Shown: positions 8,336 to 17,037, counted from the first letter of the stretch. The stretch is DNA of 36,211 bases from an uncultured Algisphaera sp. (GCA_938015655.1 CALLPP010000023.1:1-36211); one strand, 5' to 3'. The notes: generated by a model not told the origin, from the sequence alone. A program made the numbers and translations.

Positions 8336-8995
8336 TTACGCGGCCTCCGCAGGTTCGTGGGTCTTGACGCCTTGAGTCACGCGGGCCAAATACGCTTCGA
8401 AGGCGGCCTTGGGCACGACGACGTAGCGGTGGTTCAGCAGGTCGAAGGCGTTAAGCCGGTCGATCTGGGTGACGGTGATATTTTCGAGGTTTTTCGACGA
8501 CGCAGCTTCCGGGCTGGTGACGTCAGGCAGGGCGATCAGACACGAACGGTCGATCTTGAGGGCTGCCAGCAAGGCGGAGAACTTCTTGGTGCTGGGTTTG
8601 TCGTAAGCCGGGATGTCGATGAGCCGAATCTCACCGTCGATCGCCTTGGCCAGGAGCGCGTTGCGGTTGGCCAGGCGCTTCATTTTGACGGGCATGTCTT
8701 GCCGCCAGCGGTGACCGACCTTGGCGTGGGCCGAACCACCCCCGCGGAGGATGTTGGCCTTCTTGTCACCGCGACGGGCGTTGCCGGTCCCCTTCTGCTT
8801 GTAGAGTTTCCGGGTGGACCCTTCGACCATGCCTCGGTTTTTGGTCGTGGCGTTGATCGAGCGGCGGTTGGCGTGGTAGCGCACAAACGCCTGCTTGAGC
8901 AGACCCGGACGGACCGAGCCACCCAGGAGACGCTCGTCGATCTGGACGGTGCCGGCCTCGGCACCCGACTCGTTATAGACGTGGATATCGATCAT
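8336..8995 (-). CDS. rplD: 50S ribosomal protein L4
   Basis: L4 lines the tunnel and in E. coli represses the S10 operon. It has 219 residues. The loop KLYKQKGTGNARRGDKKAN (about residues 65-83) followed by ILRGGGSAHAK is the L4 signature, and the globular part ends with LNAFDLLNHRYVVVPKAAFE. It starts at ATG 8995. The 183-bp spacer to rplC is long and shows no further gene. Whether L4 autoregulates here cannot be judged. Confidence 0.96.
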   Translation of the reverse strand: MIDIHVYNESGAEAGTVQIDERLLGGSVRPGLLKQAFVRYHANRRSINATTKNRGMVEGSTRKLYKQKGTGNARRGDKKANILRGGGSAHAKVGHRWRQDMPVKMKRLANRNALLAKAIDGEIRLIDIPAYDKPSTKKFSALLAALKIDRSCLIALPDVTSPEAASSKNLENITVTQIDRLNAFDLLNHRYVVVPKAAFEAYLARVTQGVKTHEPAEAA

Positions 8996-9178
8996 GGTTC
9001 TTACCTACGGGCCGCGGGAGGTCAACGGGACCTGGCCGGGGGCTGCGTGCGTTTCGCCGGGGAAGCCTTCTGCTTGGAAGGGCAAACGACCGACTCGGTG
9101 CGGGGCCGGATTGTGGCGCCGGGGAAGTTTCGCGTGCGGGGCCTGCCGTCACAAGACGGCCGGTTCACCCGCGGCGAC

Positions 9179-9859
9179 TTACCCCGCCTGAGCGATCTTG
9201 GCCTTGCCTTTGTAAAGCCGGGTTGCCGCCCGGACGTAAAGGAGCCCCTGCTTAGGCCCGGGCACCGGGCCATGGATCAGGAGCAGGTTCTTTTCTGTAT
9301 CGATACCGATCACCCTAAGCGATCGGACGGTCACCCGCTCGGCACCCATGTGCCCACCCATGCGGATACCTTTTTTCGGCTTGCCGGTCCCCAGGTTCGA
9401 AGAACGCCCACCGATCGAACCGGGCGAACGGTGCTTTCGCTCGACACCATGGCTGGCTTCCTGACCCGCGAATCCGTGACGCTTCATGGGCCCCTGAAAA
9501 CCCTTGCCTTTGCTGGTACCGACGACGTCGCAGAACTTGATGCCCGCAAACGAGTCGACGGTGATTTTTTGCCCAGTTTCGTAGCCTGCCGCCCCACCGT
9601 CTTTAAGACGCACCTCGCGGCGGAAACGCTTGGGCCCGACCCCAGCCTTAGCGTCGTGGCCGATCAGCGGGAATGTCGAGCTACGGGGCTTGAGATCTTC
9701 GAAGGCGAGCTGCACGGCGTCATAGCCGTCAACTTCCGCGGTTTTCACTTGCGTGACAAAACAGGGGCCGGCTTCAACCACGGTGACAGGCACGTTGTTG
9801 CCAGCGTCATCGTAGAGACGAGTCATCCCGATTTTGCGGCCAAGGATTGCAGTGGACAT
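9179..9859 (-). CDS. rplC: 50S ribosomal protein L3
   Basis: L3 is an assembly-initiating protein close to the peptidyl transferase centre. It has 226 residues with LGRKIGMTRLYDDAG at the start, the signature GKGFQGPMKRHGFAGQEASH in the middle, then RSPGSIGGRSS and KKGIRMGGHMGAERVTV. The Gln of GFQGPMKR matches the Gln that PrmB methylates in E. coli. It starts at ATG 9859, second gene of the S10 cluster. Confidence 0.97.
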   Translation of the reverse strand: MSTAILGRKIGMTRLYDDAGNNVPVTVVEAGPCFVTQVKTAEVDGYDAVQLAFEDLKPRSSTFPLIGHDAKAGVGPKRFRREVRLKDGGAAGYETGQKITVDSFAGIKFCDVVGTSKGKGFQGPMKRHGFAGQEASHGVERKHRSPGSIGGRSSNLGTGKPKKGIRMGGHMGAERVTVRSLRVIGIDTEKNLLLIHGPVPGPKQGLLYVRAATRLYKGKAKIAQAG

Positions 9860-9963
9860 GAAATGGATCTCCGGGGGTGGCGAGGGCTGCTCGCCGGATC
9901 TTCCCGTCAGGCGGGAGAGGATCGCGCCCTGTTTGATGGTGCGAGGCGGGTACGAACGGGGGA

Positions 9964-10272
9964 TTAGGCCTTGATTTTCACGAAGACGCCGGCGGGAACG
10001 ACCAGACGGTTGAGCGCCTCGACGGTGCGGGCACTGGGCTCTTTAATGTCGATGATCCGCTTGTGTGTGCGGATTTCGAACTGCTCCCGCGACTTCTTAT
10101 CGATGTGCGGGGAGCGAAGAACGGTGTACCGCTCGATGCGGGTGGGCAGCGGCACCGGACCAGCAACCTTTGCGTTAGTCCGCTTGGCGTGGTCCACGAT
10201 CTCACGAGCCGAGGCGTCGAGCGCCTGGTGGTCGTAAGCTTCCATTCGGATTCGGATCTTGCCAGCGGTCAT
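9964..10272 (-). CDS. rpsJ: 30S ribosomal protein S10
   Basis: S10 is in the small-subunit head and also serves as NusE in antitermination. It has 102 residues: [18 protein letters not shown], then [29 protein letters not shown] (signature, here longer than quoted elsewhere only by context) and ending in [11 protein letters not shown]. It starts at ATG 10272. It is the first gene after the promoter at 10360-10387, with a leader of about 80 bases. No tuf, fus, rpsG or rpsL precedes it. Confidence 0.96.
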   Translation of the reverse strand: MTAGKIRIRMEAYDHQALDASAREIVDHAKRTNAKVAGPVPLPTRIERYTVLRSPHIDKKSREQFEIRTHKRIIDIKEPSARTVEALNRLVVPAGVFVKIKA

Positions 10273-10359
10273 CGGGGGCTCATCGAACTGCGGAGGGGGA
10301 CGGAGGGGCCGGGAATAGCCCGCGTCGAGCGAACCAGGGCCCGCGACGGGGAGCCGGGT

Positions 10360-10400
10360 AGTCTAGGGTCCGCCGTCAGCCTGTCAAGCGGGCTTTTTTT
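10360..10400 (-). promoter_or_regulatory. Sigma70-type promoter of the S10 ribosomal cluster
   Basis: On the minus strand TTGACA (10382-10387) is followed after 16 bases by TAGACT (10360-10365, four of six matching TATAAT). Seven consecutive A (10394-10400) lie just upstream of the -35 box, as in an UP element. Transcription should start near 10353 and run into rpsJ. Confidence 0.72.
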
Positions 10401-10420
10401 CGGATGCCCCAGGATCCTAT

Positions 10421-10855
10421 TCACGCCGGCTCGTCGGGCGGGCACGCCACGGCCAAAACGCCCTCATCGACGAAAATAGGCACCTGACTGGCCGCGCCCA
10501 AGGCAATCGCATCGGACGGGCGGGCGTCAACGTCAACGCGGTGTTGGGGGTCCGAAGAAGACCGCAAGCACAGGCGAGCAAAGAAGGTGTGCTCGTGAAG
10601 CTCGGTGATTTCGATGCACTGAATCTCAAACCCCAGGGTGTGGATCACGTCACCCAACAGGTCGTGGGTTTGGGGCCGAGGCGACGCCTCGCCCAGCAGC
10701 CGGCGGCGGACCGCCGAGGCCTCGGCGTGGCCGATGACGATGGGGAACGTACGCGAGGGGGCGGCGCCCGATGATCCGACTTCGCGCAGCTCCACAAAGT
10801 GAAGGTCTTGAGTGTCGCTGGCCAGCACCCGGGCGACTTCCATTTCGACGGGCAT
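10421..10855 (-). CDS. Bifunctional nuclease family protein (DUF151)
   Basis: The 144-residue product matches the bifunctional nuclease domain family, members of which have shown DNase and RNase activity in plants and occur widely in bacteria with unknown role. Family marks are RTFPIVIGHAEASAVRR, LGEASPRPQTHDLLGDVI, and DVDARPSDAIALGAASQVPIFV (the RPSDAIALA core). It is cytoplasmic, with no signal or membrane segment. It starts at ATG 10855, 40 bases after rsmB, and stops 34 bases before the S10 promoter, so it is probably the last gene of the trpE-rsmB unit. Confidence 0.85.
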   Translation of the reverse strand: MPVEMEVARVLASDTQDLHFVELREVGSSGAAPSRTFPIVIGHAEASAVRRRLLGEASPRPQTHDLLGDVIHTLGFEIQCIEITELHEHTFFARLCLRSSSDPQHRVDVDARPSDAIALGAASQVPIFVDEGVLAVACPPDEPA

Positions 10856-10895
10856 GGCGTCGTCCTTCCGCTGGGCATTCGCCCCGCTGGTGGCT

Positions 10896-12191
10896 TCACG
10901 GGCCGGGAGACTGGATCAGAGCATGGTAACTGCCGTCGTGGCCCCGGGGCCCGGCGACCGGCAGCAGGGTGTTTTCGGCCCGCAGCGCGCCGCCTTGGGC
11001 ATGGGCCAGGGCCCACTGCACCTGCTCCTGGTTTTCTTCCGGGTCGATCGAACAGGTGCAGTAGAGCAGATGCCCGCCCGGGGCCAGCTGCCGCAGCCCC
11101 GCGGCGATGATGCCTTGCTGCAAGGCGACCAGCGACGCACGGGAGCGCACCGTTGACCGGTAGCGGGCGCCCGCGCGGCGGGCGAGCACGCCGGTGTTGG
11201 AACACGGCACGTCGAGGACCACCAGGTTGTACGGCGGCGGACCAGCGGCCGTGGGTGCCGCGTCCAGGGCCCGCAGGTTGTCCACCGCGTCGGCGGCCAG
11301 CGCCAGGTCCACGGCCCGGACCGGGTCGGGGTCCCAGGCGTCCACCTGCGCGTCGGGGAACACCGCCGACAGCTGCCGGCTTTTGGTGCCCCGCCCGGCG
11401 CAGAGGTCCAGCACCCGCGTGGGGGTGAGCCCCGCGGACCGGGCCACGGCGACCGAGGCCAACGACGCGGGGTCTTGCACCCGCCGGCCCGGCGCCGCGG
11501 CCAAAAAGTCGATCAGCTCGGCGTGCGTGCCTTCCCAGAGCCGCGGGGTTTCTTGATCGATGACGTAGGTGCGAGGCGACGCGAGGCTTTGCAACGCGAG
11601 CGCCGTGGCACGCTCGCGCCCAAAGAGCTTGAACCACCGCTGTAACAGTGGCAGCGGCAGGCTGGCGGCCGCCGACAGGTGGGCCAGCAGGTTGTCGGGC
11701 TTGGGCAGCAGCGGCCGGTTCAACCGCACGGTTGCCGGCGCGTCGGCGTCAGCCGCCGCCAGGGGCACCGCGTCGGCCGCGGGCGTCCAGGGCCGGTCGT
11801 CGGGCCCGGCCACGAAGCCCGCCGCTTTGCGCAGCGTGGTGTTGACTAGCCCCGTGGCCCGCTTGCGATCCAACTTACGGGTCAGTGCGACGGCGCTGTC
11901 AATCACGGCGTAGTCCGGCAGCCGGTCCATGAACAGCAGTTGGGCGCCGGCGTTGACCATCACGCCCCGCACCACCGGGTCGAGCTTGGCCACCGGCTGC
12001 CGCAGGGCTCCCTGCAGCACGGCTTCGATGGTCATCCACCGCTGTAGGCTGTGGCGGTGGATGGCCGTGCACAGGCGCGTGTCAGCGTCCGAGAGCCGGG
12101 AGGTGTCCGGCTCGGCCAGGGGCAGGTCGGGGAAGCGGGCGGCCAGTCGGACCACGACCAGCGCCGCGGCGAGGCGGGCGGGATCAGCCAC
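10896..12191 (-). CDS. rsmB: 16S rRNA (cytosine-967-C5)-methyltransferase RsmB
   Basis: RsmB transfers a methyl group from SAM to C967 of 16S rRNA. The protein has an N-terminal NusB-like RNA-binding domain (about residues 1-130) and a C-terminal Rossmann methyltransferase. SAM motif I is VLDLCAGRGTKSRQL (about 260-274). The two catalytic Cys are in LDVPCSNTGVLARR (Cys 330) and LLYCTCSIDPEENQ (Cys 380). The start was set at GTG 12191 (431 residues), overlapping the trpE stop by eight bases. An in-frame start at 12245 would add a Pro/Arg-rich stretch lying inside trpE. Confidence 0.88.
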   Translation of the reverse strand: MADPARLAAALVVVRLAARFPDLPLAEPDTSRLSDADTRLCTAIHRHSLQRWMTIEAVLQGALRQPVAKLDPVVRGVMVNAGAQLLFMDRLPDYAVIDSAVALTRKLDRKRATGLVNTTLRKAAGFVAGPDDRPWTPAADAVPLAAADADAPATVRLNRPLLPKPDNLLAHLSAAASLPLPLLQRWFKLFGRERATALALQSLASPRTYVIDQETPRLWEGTHAELIDFLAAAPGRRVQDPASLASVAVARSAGLTPTRVLDLCAGRGTKSRQLSAVFPDAQVDAWDPDPVRAVDLALAADAVDNLRALDAAPTAAGPPPYNLVVLDVPCSNTGVLARRAGARYRSTVRSRASLVALQQGIIAAGLRQLAPGGHLLYCTCSIDPEENQEQVQWALAHAQGGALRAENTLLPVAGPRGHDGSYHALIQSPGP

Positions 12192-13764
12192 GGGCGGCCG
12201 CGCTTTCCCCGCCCGGCCGCGGGGCGCCCGTCGGGCCGGCCGCAAACAGCTGCTCGGCCAGATCCACCGCGCGGGCCAGGGCCGCAGCTTTGTTCACGGT
12301 TTCTTCGTGCTCCGCCTGCGGGTCTGAATCCGCCACCACGCCGGCACCGGCCTGGATGTGGACCGTCCAGCCCGCGCCGCCCGAGGGCTCAGCCACCGCG
12401 GGCGGCCGGGGCCGGATCACCATCGTGCGCAGCGCGATGCACATGTCCAGGCTGCCGGCGAAGTCGGCGTAGCCCACCGCCCCGCCGTACGGCCCGCGGC
12501 GTGTGGGCTCCAGCTCGTCGATGATCTGCATGGCCCGCACCTTGGGCGCCCCGCTCACCGTGCCCACCGGCAGGCTCACCCGTAGCGCGTCCCAGCAGTC
12601 CACACCGTCGCGCAGCGTGCCGGTGACGGTCGAGCTCAGGTGCATCACGTGCGAATAGCGCTCGACCGCCAGTAGTTCGGGCAGTTCGACCGTGCCCGGC
12701 TGCGCCACGCGGCCAATGTCGTTGCGGTGCAGGTCTACGAGCATCACGTGCTCGGCGCGGTCTTTGGGGTCGGCCTGCAGGTCGTCGGCCAAGGCCACGT
12801 CGGCCGCCGGATCGGCTGCGCGGCGCCGGGTACCGGCCAGCGGGCGACTGGTCACGCTGCGGCCGGTCACGTTCACCAAAATTTCAGGGCTGGATCCGAC
12901 TAGCACGGCGCCGCGGGTCTGCAAATAGAACATGTACGGCGAGGGATTGACCACCCGCAGCGTGCGGTAGACGTCGAACGGGTCGGCCTTCGTGGCGCGC
13001 TCAAAGCGTTGCGAGGGCACGATCTGAAACGCATCGCCGGCGCCGATGTACTCCTGGCAGCGCTGGACCGCGGCCGCGTAGCCGCCCGCGGGCATGTTCG
13101 ACTCGCCCGGGTCGGGCGTGGCGGTGGAGAGCGCCACGTGCGCCCGCGGGGTGGGCAGCGGCGGGCGGTCGTCGTCCAGCAGACGCGATTCCAGCTCGTC
13201 CAGCTCGTGCTGGGCGGTGTCCCACGCCGCGGCGGCCGGGTCGTCACCCTCGCCAAAGGCGTTGGTGTCGATGTGGGTCAGCACCATCACGGTCTTCTGC
13301 ACGTGATCGAACACCACAGTCTGCAGGTACAGCTGCAGGTGCAGGTCCGGCAGGCCGCGGTCGTCGTCGGGCGGCGCGGCAAGCTTCTCGGCCTCGGCGT
13401 AGCGGACCGCGTCGTAACCGACGTAGCCCACCCACCCGCCGGTGAACGCCGGCAGCCCCGGTTCGCGGACAAAATCCGGGCCCGCGGTCAGCCGCGGCGC
13501 TTCGGTCAGCGGGTCGGCGCTGCGGAACGTCTCGTCGCGCTCCCGGCCCCGCCGGGCATCGACGACCGTCACCTCGTGGCCACGGGCCAGGACCTGGGCC
13601 ACAGGCCGCGCGCCCAGGGTGCTGTAACGACCCACACGGTCGCCGCCGGTGACCGACTCGAACAAGAAGCTGGGGGCCATACGCGCGTCGCCGCGGACCA
13701 GCGCCCGGTAGGCCGACACGGGAGTCAGCACATCGCTGAGCAGCCGCCGGGCCACCGCAATCAC
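12184..13764 (-). CDS. trpE: Anthranilate synthase component I
   Basis: TrpE makes anthranilate from chorismate, the first step of tryptophan synthesis, with a TrpG amidotransferase that is not in this window. The start GTG 13764 gives VIAVARRLLSDVLTPVSAY, matching TrpE N-termini, and 526 residues; a longer frame back to 13851 begins with TTG and adds unmatched residues. The FLFESVTGG segment corresponds to the tryptophan feedback site (LLES in others). The chorismate-binding domain covers about 222-496, with SSPEILV, RPLAGTRRR, DLHRNDIGRV, GTVSGAPKVRAM and IQAGAGVVADSDP. PLAGT favours TrpE over PabB. Confidence 0.88.
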   Translation of the reverse strand: MIAVARRLLSDVLTPVSAYRALVRGDARMAPSFLFESVTGGDRVGRYSTLGARPVAQVLARGHEVTVVDARRGRERDETFRSADPLTEAPRLTAGPDFVREPGLPAFTGGWVGYVGYDAVRYAEAEKLAAPPDDDRGLPDLHLQLYLQTVVFDHVQKTVMVLTHIDTNAFGEGDDPAAAAWDTAQHELDELESRLLDDDRPPLPTPRAHVALSTATPDPGESNMPAGGYAAAVQRCQEYIGAGDAFQIVPSQRFERATKADPFDVYRTLRVVNPSPYMFYLQTRGAVLVGSSPEILVNVTGRSVTSRPLAGTRRRAADPAADVALADDLQADPKDRAEHVMLVDLHRNDIGRVAQPGTVELPELLAVERYSHVMHLSSTVTGTLRDGVDCWDALRVSLPVGTVSGAPKVRAMQIIDELEPTRRGPYGGAVGYADFAGSLDMCIALRTMVIRPRPPAVAEPSGGAGWTVHIQAGAGVVADSDPQAEHEETVNKAAALARAVDLAEQLFAAGPTGAPRPGGESAAARG

Positions 13765-13929
13765 CCGCCCCCCGGGCGCCGCGCGGCCCGCATCAAAGCG
13801 AGACGCGAAGCCGCCGGCGTCGGGGAGGCTAGCGGAACGTCCAAAAAGCAAAGCCAGGGTCTTCCGGAGGAGGCGTCGGGGTACGGCGGAGATACTCCGT
13901 CACGAGATCTGGACCGCCGCGCGCTAGTG

Positions 13930-13935
13930 TATAGT
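13930..13935 (+). promoter_or_regulatory. Possible -10 box for the membrane NTPase gene
   Basis: TATAGT (five of six bases of TATAAT) lies 42 bases before ATG 13978, in the 213-bp region between the divergent trpE and NTPase genes. No convincing -35 hexamer was found at the right distance, so this is tentative. Confidence 0.35.
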
Positions 13936-13977
13936 CGCCGGTGGTAAACCGCATTCACTTCCCCCAGAGCCCGACGC

Positions 13978-15603
13978 ATGAAAGTCGACAGCTTCCTCTC
14001 TCATCACGGGCTGATCGAAAACCCGTTCGCCGCCGAAGAAGCACGCCTGGACGCAGTGTTCGCCCGGCTGTTTGAAACCAGGATGCACCATCCGGACCTG
14101 GACAAGATCATGGGCGACATCGCCCAGCCGTCTACCGCCGTGGTGTTCGGCGAAAAGGGCTCGGGCAAAACCGCAATTCGCCTGACCCTCGCCAAGGAAG
14201 TGGCGAGCCACAACCGCGCCCAAGACAACACCCACCCCGACAAGCCCGCCCGCACCGGCGAGCGTGTGCTGGTGGTGGCCTACGACGATTTCAACCCGGT
14301 ACTGGACAAGCTCACCCGCGCCGGCCACACCGACGCCGCCACGGTGATCCAGAACTTCCGGCTGGTGGACCACCAAGACGCGATCCTGGGCCACGCGGTG
14401 ACCAAACTCACCGACGCGTTGCTGAACGACGCCCCGGGCACCGACCTGCCCATGCCCCTGCCCAAAGAGAAGCCGCGCGTGCTCCGCAAGCGCCTCACCG
14501 CCCAGCAGCGCCTCGACATGGCCGTGCTGGCGGGATTGTACGACCAGCCGCCCTCGGGCATCACCCTGCCGCGCTGGAAAAAGCTCTGCAAAACCTTGCG
14601 GATCGGCTGGCGCTTGCCCCTGTCGTTCTGGCGGAACCTGGCCGTCGCCCTGATGCTCGTCACCGGCCTGCTGGCCCTGGGCTTCTGGTGGCTGGAAGGA
14701 CGCGCCCCGCAAGCCGTCGCCGGGGTCACCGCGAATCCGGGGGCCGGGGATCACCGCGGGGCCGACTGGTGGATGATCCCGACCCTGGGACTCTGCGCCG
14801 CCGCCGCGGTGGTGCTCTGGGTGTACTGGAGCGCAATGTTCTTCCGCACCTGGGGGCTGTCACGCAAAGTCGCTAAAGAGATGCCGGCGATCGGCCGCAC
14901 CGCGGGCACCCTCCGGGGTGTCTTCGGGCAGCTCTCGGGCCCCATGTTGGCCGGCCAGCCGCTTCCTCAGCACGGGACCGATGCCCAGAACTGCCGCGAC
15001 GCCCGCTACCAGCTGACCCGGCGCTTTGTCGGCGTGCTACAAAGCCTGGGCTACTCGGGCATGACCGTGCTGGTGGACCGGGTGGACGAGCCCACCGCGG
15101 TCGCCGGCGACGCGATGAAGATGCGCTCGCTGATCTGGCCCATGTTCGATAATAAGTTTTTGAAGCAAGAAGGCATCGGCCTCAAGCTGCTGCTACCCAT
15201 CGAACTCAGTTACCTGCTAAACAAAGAAGGCCCCGCGTTTTTCCAGGAAGCACGCCTGGACAAACAGAACATGATTGAGAAGCTCAGCTGGTCGGGCGCC
15301 ACGCTTTACGACCTGTGCTCGGCCCGGCTCAACGCCTGCGCCTCGGCCACCGGCAGCGAACCGCTGACCCTCACTTCGCTCTTTGACGAGAACGTCACCC
15401 GCCAGACGCTGATCGACGCCCTGGACCAAATGCACCAGCCGCGCGACGCGTTCAAGTTCCTCTACGGCGTGGTGCAAGAACACTGCCGCCTGCTGGCCGA
15501 TGACGCGGGCGACTTCCGCATCAACCAGCTCACGCTGGACACCGTGCGTCGGAACCAGAGCCAGCGAGTGCAAGAGCTTTACCGCGGACTCACCCCGGGT
15601 TAG
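13978..15603 (+). CDS. KAP-like membrane-anchored P-loop NTPase
   Basis: A 541-residue P-loop NTPase of unknown role. Walker A is GEKGSGKT (residues 58-65). A Walker B-like strand MTVLVDRVDEP (362-372) comes far later in the chain. Between them are two hydrophobic helices (about 219-239 and 265-288) separated by a short polar loop, so both nucleotide-binding parts face the cytoplasm. An NTPase domain split by a transmembrane hairpin is the arrangement of KAP-family NTPases; the Walker A context also resembles Sll1717-type ATPases. It starts at ATG 13978. It stands alone, divergent from trpE, with a palindromic repeat beginning four bases after its stop. Confidence 0.6.
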   Translation: MKVDSFLSHHGLIENPFAAEEARLDAVFARLFETRMHHPDLDKIMGDIAQPSTAVVFGEKGSGKTAIRLTLAKEVASHNRAQDNTHPDKPARTGERVLVVAYDDFNPVLDKLTRAGHTDAATVIQNFRLVDHQDAILGHAVTKLTDALLNDAPGTDLPMPLPKEKPRVLRKRLTAQQRLDMAVLAGLYDQPPSGITLPRWKKLCKTLRIGWRLPLSFWRNLAVALMLVTGLLALGFWWLEGRAPQAVAGVTANPGAGDHRGADWWMIPTLGLCAAAAVVLWVYWSAMFFRTWGLSRKVAKEMPAIGRTAGTLRGVFGQLSGPMLAGQPLPQHGTDAQNCRDARYQLTRRFVGVLQSLGYSGMTVLVDRVDEPTAVAGDAMKMRSLIWPMFDNKFLKQEGIGLKLLLPIELSYLLNKEGPAFFQEARLDKQNMIEKLSWSGATLYDLCSARLNACASATGSEPLTLTSLFDENVTRQTLIDALDQMHQPRDAFKFLYGVVQEHCRLLADDAGDFRINQLTLDTVRRNQSQRVQELYRGLTPG

Positions 15604-15607
15604 ACCA

Positions 15608-15719
15608 CCGCATCACCCGGTTTAACCACCGTGCCTTGCGGGAACGTGGCCCCCGGGGCGGCGGTTCCTAACGGGAAGCCTCTCCCATGGGCGGCAGCCG
15701 GTCAAACCATTCGATGCGC
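15608..15719 (+). repeat. Palindromic repeat family 1, copy A
   Basis: This is a 112-bp element starting four bases after the NTPase stop. Its left end (CCGCATC, four bases, GGTTTAACC) and right end read in reverse (GCGCATC, four bases, GGTTTGACC) are inverted repeats. The inner part has GTGCCTTGCGGGAACGTGG, shared with copy B. It is the shortest of the three copies. Confidence 0.75.
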
Positions 15720-16050
15720 CCCCTGTAAGACGGCGGCGACCAGCGGTTGCGGGTTAACCCGTATTAGGAGGTGACGTGGCGGGCGCCAACGGCCGTTTGT
15801 GCCCACCGCGCCCGATAATCAAGAGAATTTTTGGCCTGACAGAACACTCTAGGACGATGTCCAACCCCTGGTTGTGGGCCAAGGTTAAAGCGCGGTAACC
15901 TTCCGCAAACTAATCTCGAAAATGCGTGCCTCAACGCCTCGACCACATCGCCACCCTGCCGCCACCGGCACGGACCTCGGACCGCGCCCCGTCGGCCCGG
16001 CCCGCTGCCCCCAACGGGGTACCCTCAAATCGCTGTAAGGAGCCACTTCT
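15720..16050. other. Intergenic leader before the outer-membrane protein gene
   Basis: No gene is seen here. It holds a perfect palindrome, GGGTTAACCC (15751-15760), and the leader of the next gene. Its last part has the ribosome binding site described separately. No convincing -35/-10 pair was recognised. Confidence 0.5.
16036..16042 (+). promoter_or_regulatory. Ribosome binding site of the outer-membrane protein gene
   Basis: TAAGGAG, eight bases before ATG 16051. It fixes the start of the gene that follows. Confidence 0.8.
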
Positions 16051-16953
16051 ATGCACAGCCCGTCTAAGACCATCGCCCTGCCCTTCGCCACATTGGCCGC
16101 CGCATCGGTCGCCCTGCCCCTGCAGGCCCAGTCCGCCGACCCCTACAACCCCGCGCCCGCCAGCACCTACGACGCGCCCCGCGTGATCAACACCGGCCAG
16201 CTCAACATCTCCGCCGGGGCCGAAATCGTCTCGACCTACATCTTCCGAGGCGCCGAACAGCAGGACAGCGGCCTGATCATCCAGCCGTGGGCCGAAGTCG
16301 GCACCTCGCTGGGCGACAGTGGCTTTGACCTGACCCTGGGCACCTGGCACTCGCTGCAGTCGCGCGGCGACGCCGTGGGCACCCAGTCCGGTGCCAACAG
16401 CCCCAGCACCTTGTTCGAGTCGGACATCTACATCGATCTGGCCTACACCATTGATGATTGGACCCTGCACGGCCAGTTCCAGGGCTTCTACTCGCCCGCG
16501 GGTAACTTCGGCTCGGTCGAAGAACTCAACTTCAAAGCCGAGTTCGACGACAGCGCGTACCTCGAAGAATACGCCTTCTCCCCCTACGCCCTGATCGCGT
16601 TTGAAACCCGCGACGAAAACGGCTCGGAAGACGTGTACCTGGAAATCGGCGGCGAATTCACCGCCCCCTTCGTGGACAGCGAGTCGCTTCCCGTCGATCT
16701 GACCTTCCCCTTCGCCTTCGGCTTCTCGCTGGATGACTTCTACCAGGACAACGGTGGCGACAACGAGTTCTTCGGCTTCTTCCGCATCGGCGCCGTCGCC
16801 ACGGTCGCTCTGGACAACATCCCCGCCGAATACGGCGAGTGGTCTGCCCACGCGGGCATCGACCTGTGGTTCGTCAACGACGACGCCAATCTGCTGGACA
16901 GCGGCGACGAAGTCGAACCAGTGCTGCGGGCCGGTATCTCGCTGAGCTACTAA
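16051..16953 (+). CDS. Outer-membrane beta-barrel protein, TIGR02001-like
   Basis: A 300-residue exported protein. The N-terminus is a signal peptide (basic start, hydrophobic core, likely cut after LPLQA at about residue 26). The rest alternates hydrophobic and polar residues in beta-strand fashion and ends in a C-terminal aromatic (SLSY), as outer-membrane barrels do. The segment SAGAEIVSTYIFRGAEQQDS resembles the TIGR02001 family of uncharacterised outer-membrane proteins (their form is SDYRFRGxSQ). It is acidic, and substrate or function is unknown. It is monocistronic, with a strong ribosome binding site and a terminator of its own. Confidence 0.65.
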   Translation: MHSPSKTIALPFATLAAASVALPLQAQSADPYNPAPASTYDAPRVINTGQLNISAGAEIVSTYIFRGAEQQDSGLIIQPWAEVGTSLGDSGFDLTLGTWHSLQSRGDAVGTQSGANSPSTLFESDIYIDLAYTIDDWTLHGQFQGFYSPAGNFGSVEELNFKAEFDDSAYLEEYAFSPYALIAFETRDENGSEDVYLEIGGEFTAPFVDSESLPVDLTFPFAFGFSLDDFYQDNGGDNEFFGFFRIGAVATVALDNIPAEYGEWSAHAGIDLWFVNDDANLLDSGDEVEPVLRAGISLSY

Positions 16954-17002
16954 GGCTCATCGGACAACGCGGCCCCCCGGGGCACGCGGCCCAGACCAAC
17001 GC

Positions 17003-17037
17003 AAGCCGGCCCGCTCAATGAGCGGGCCGGCTTTTTT
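17003..17037 (+). terminator. Intrinsic terminator
   Basis: A perfect 12-bp stem (17005-17016 with 17020-17031), a three-base loop and six T. It ends the outer-membrane protein transcript. The A residues at 17003-17004 extend the stem, so it could act in both directions and also stop the converging desulfurase transcript. Confidence 0.93.

Noticed and set aside
9061-9090. GGAAGGGCAAACGACC resembling part of a c-di-GMP riboswitch
   Set aside because: Only a short word matches, it is on the strand opposite to the genes, and the remaining aptamer elements are missing.
8315-9967. A 550-codon plus-strand frame opposite rplC and rplD
   Set aside because: A shadow frame caused by high GC; the minus-strand products are unmistakable L3 and L4. 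Similar long shadows at 25906-27786, 28206-30221 and 32524-34308 were rejected for the same reason.
10381-10400. Run of seven T on the plus strand as a terminator
   Set aside because: No gene ends there on the plus strand and the preceding stem is only four pairs. On the minus strand it is an A-tract upstream of the S10 -35 box.
13765-13851. Longer trpE with a TTG start at 13851
   Set aside because: The added 29 residues do not resemble TrpE, whereas GTG 13764 gives a standard N-terminus.
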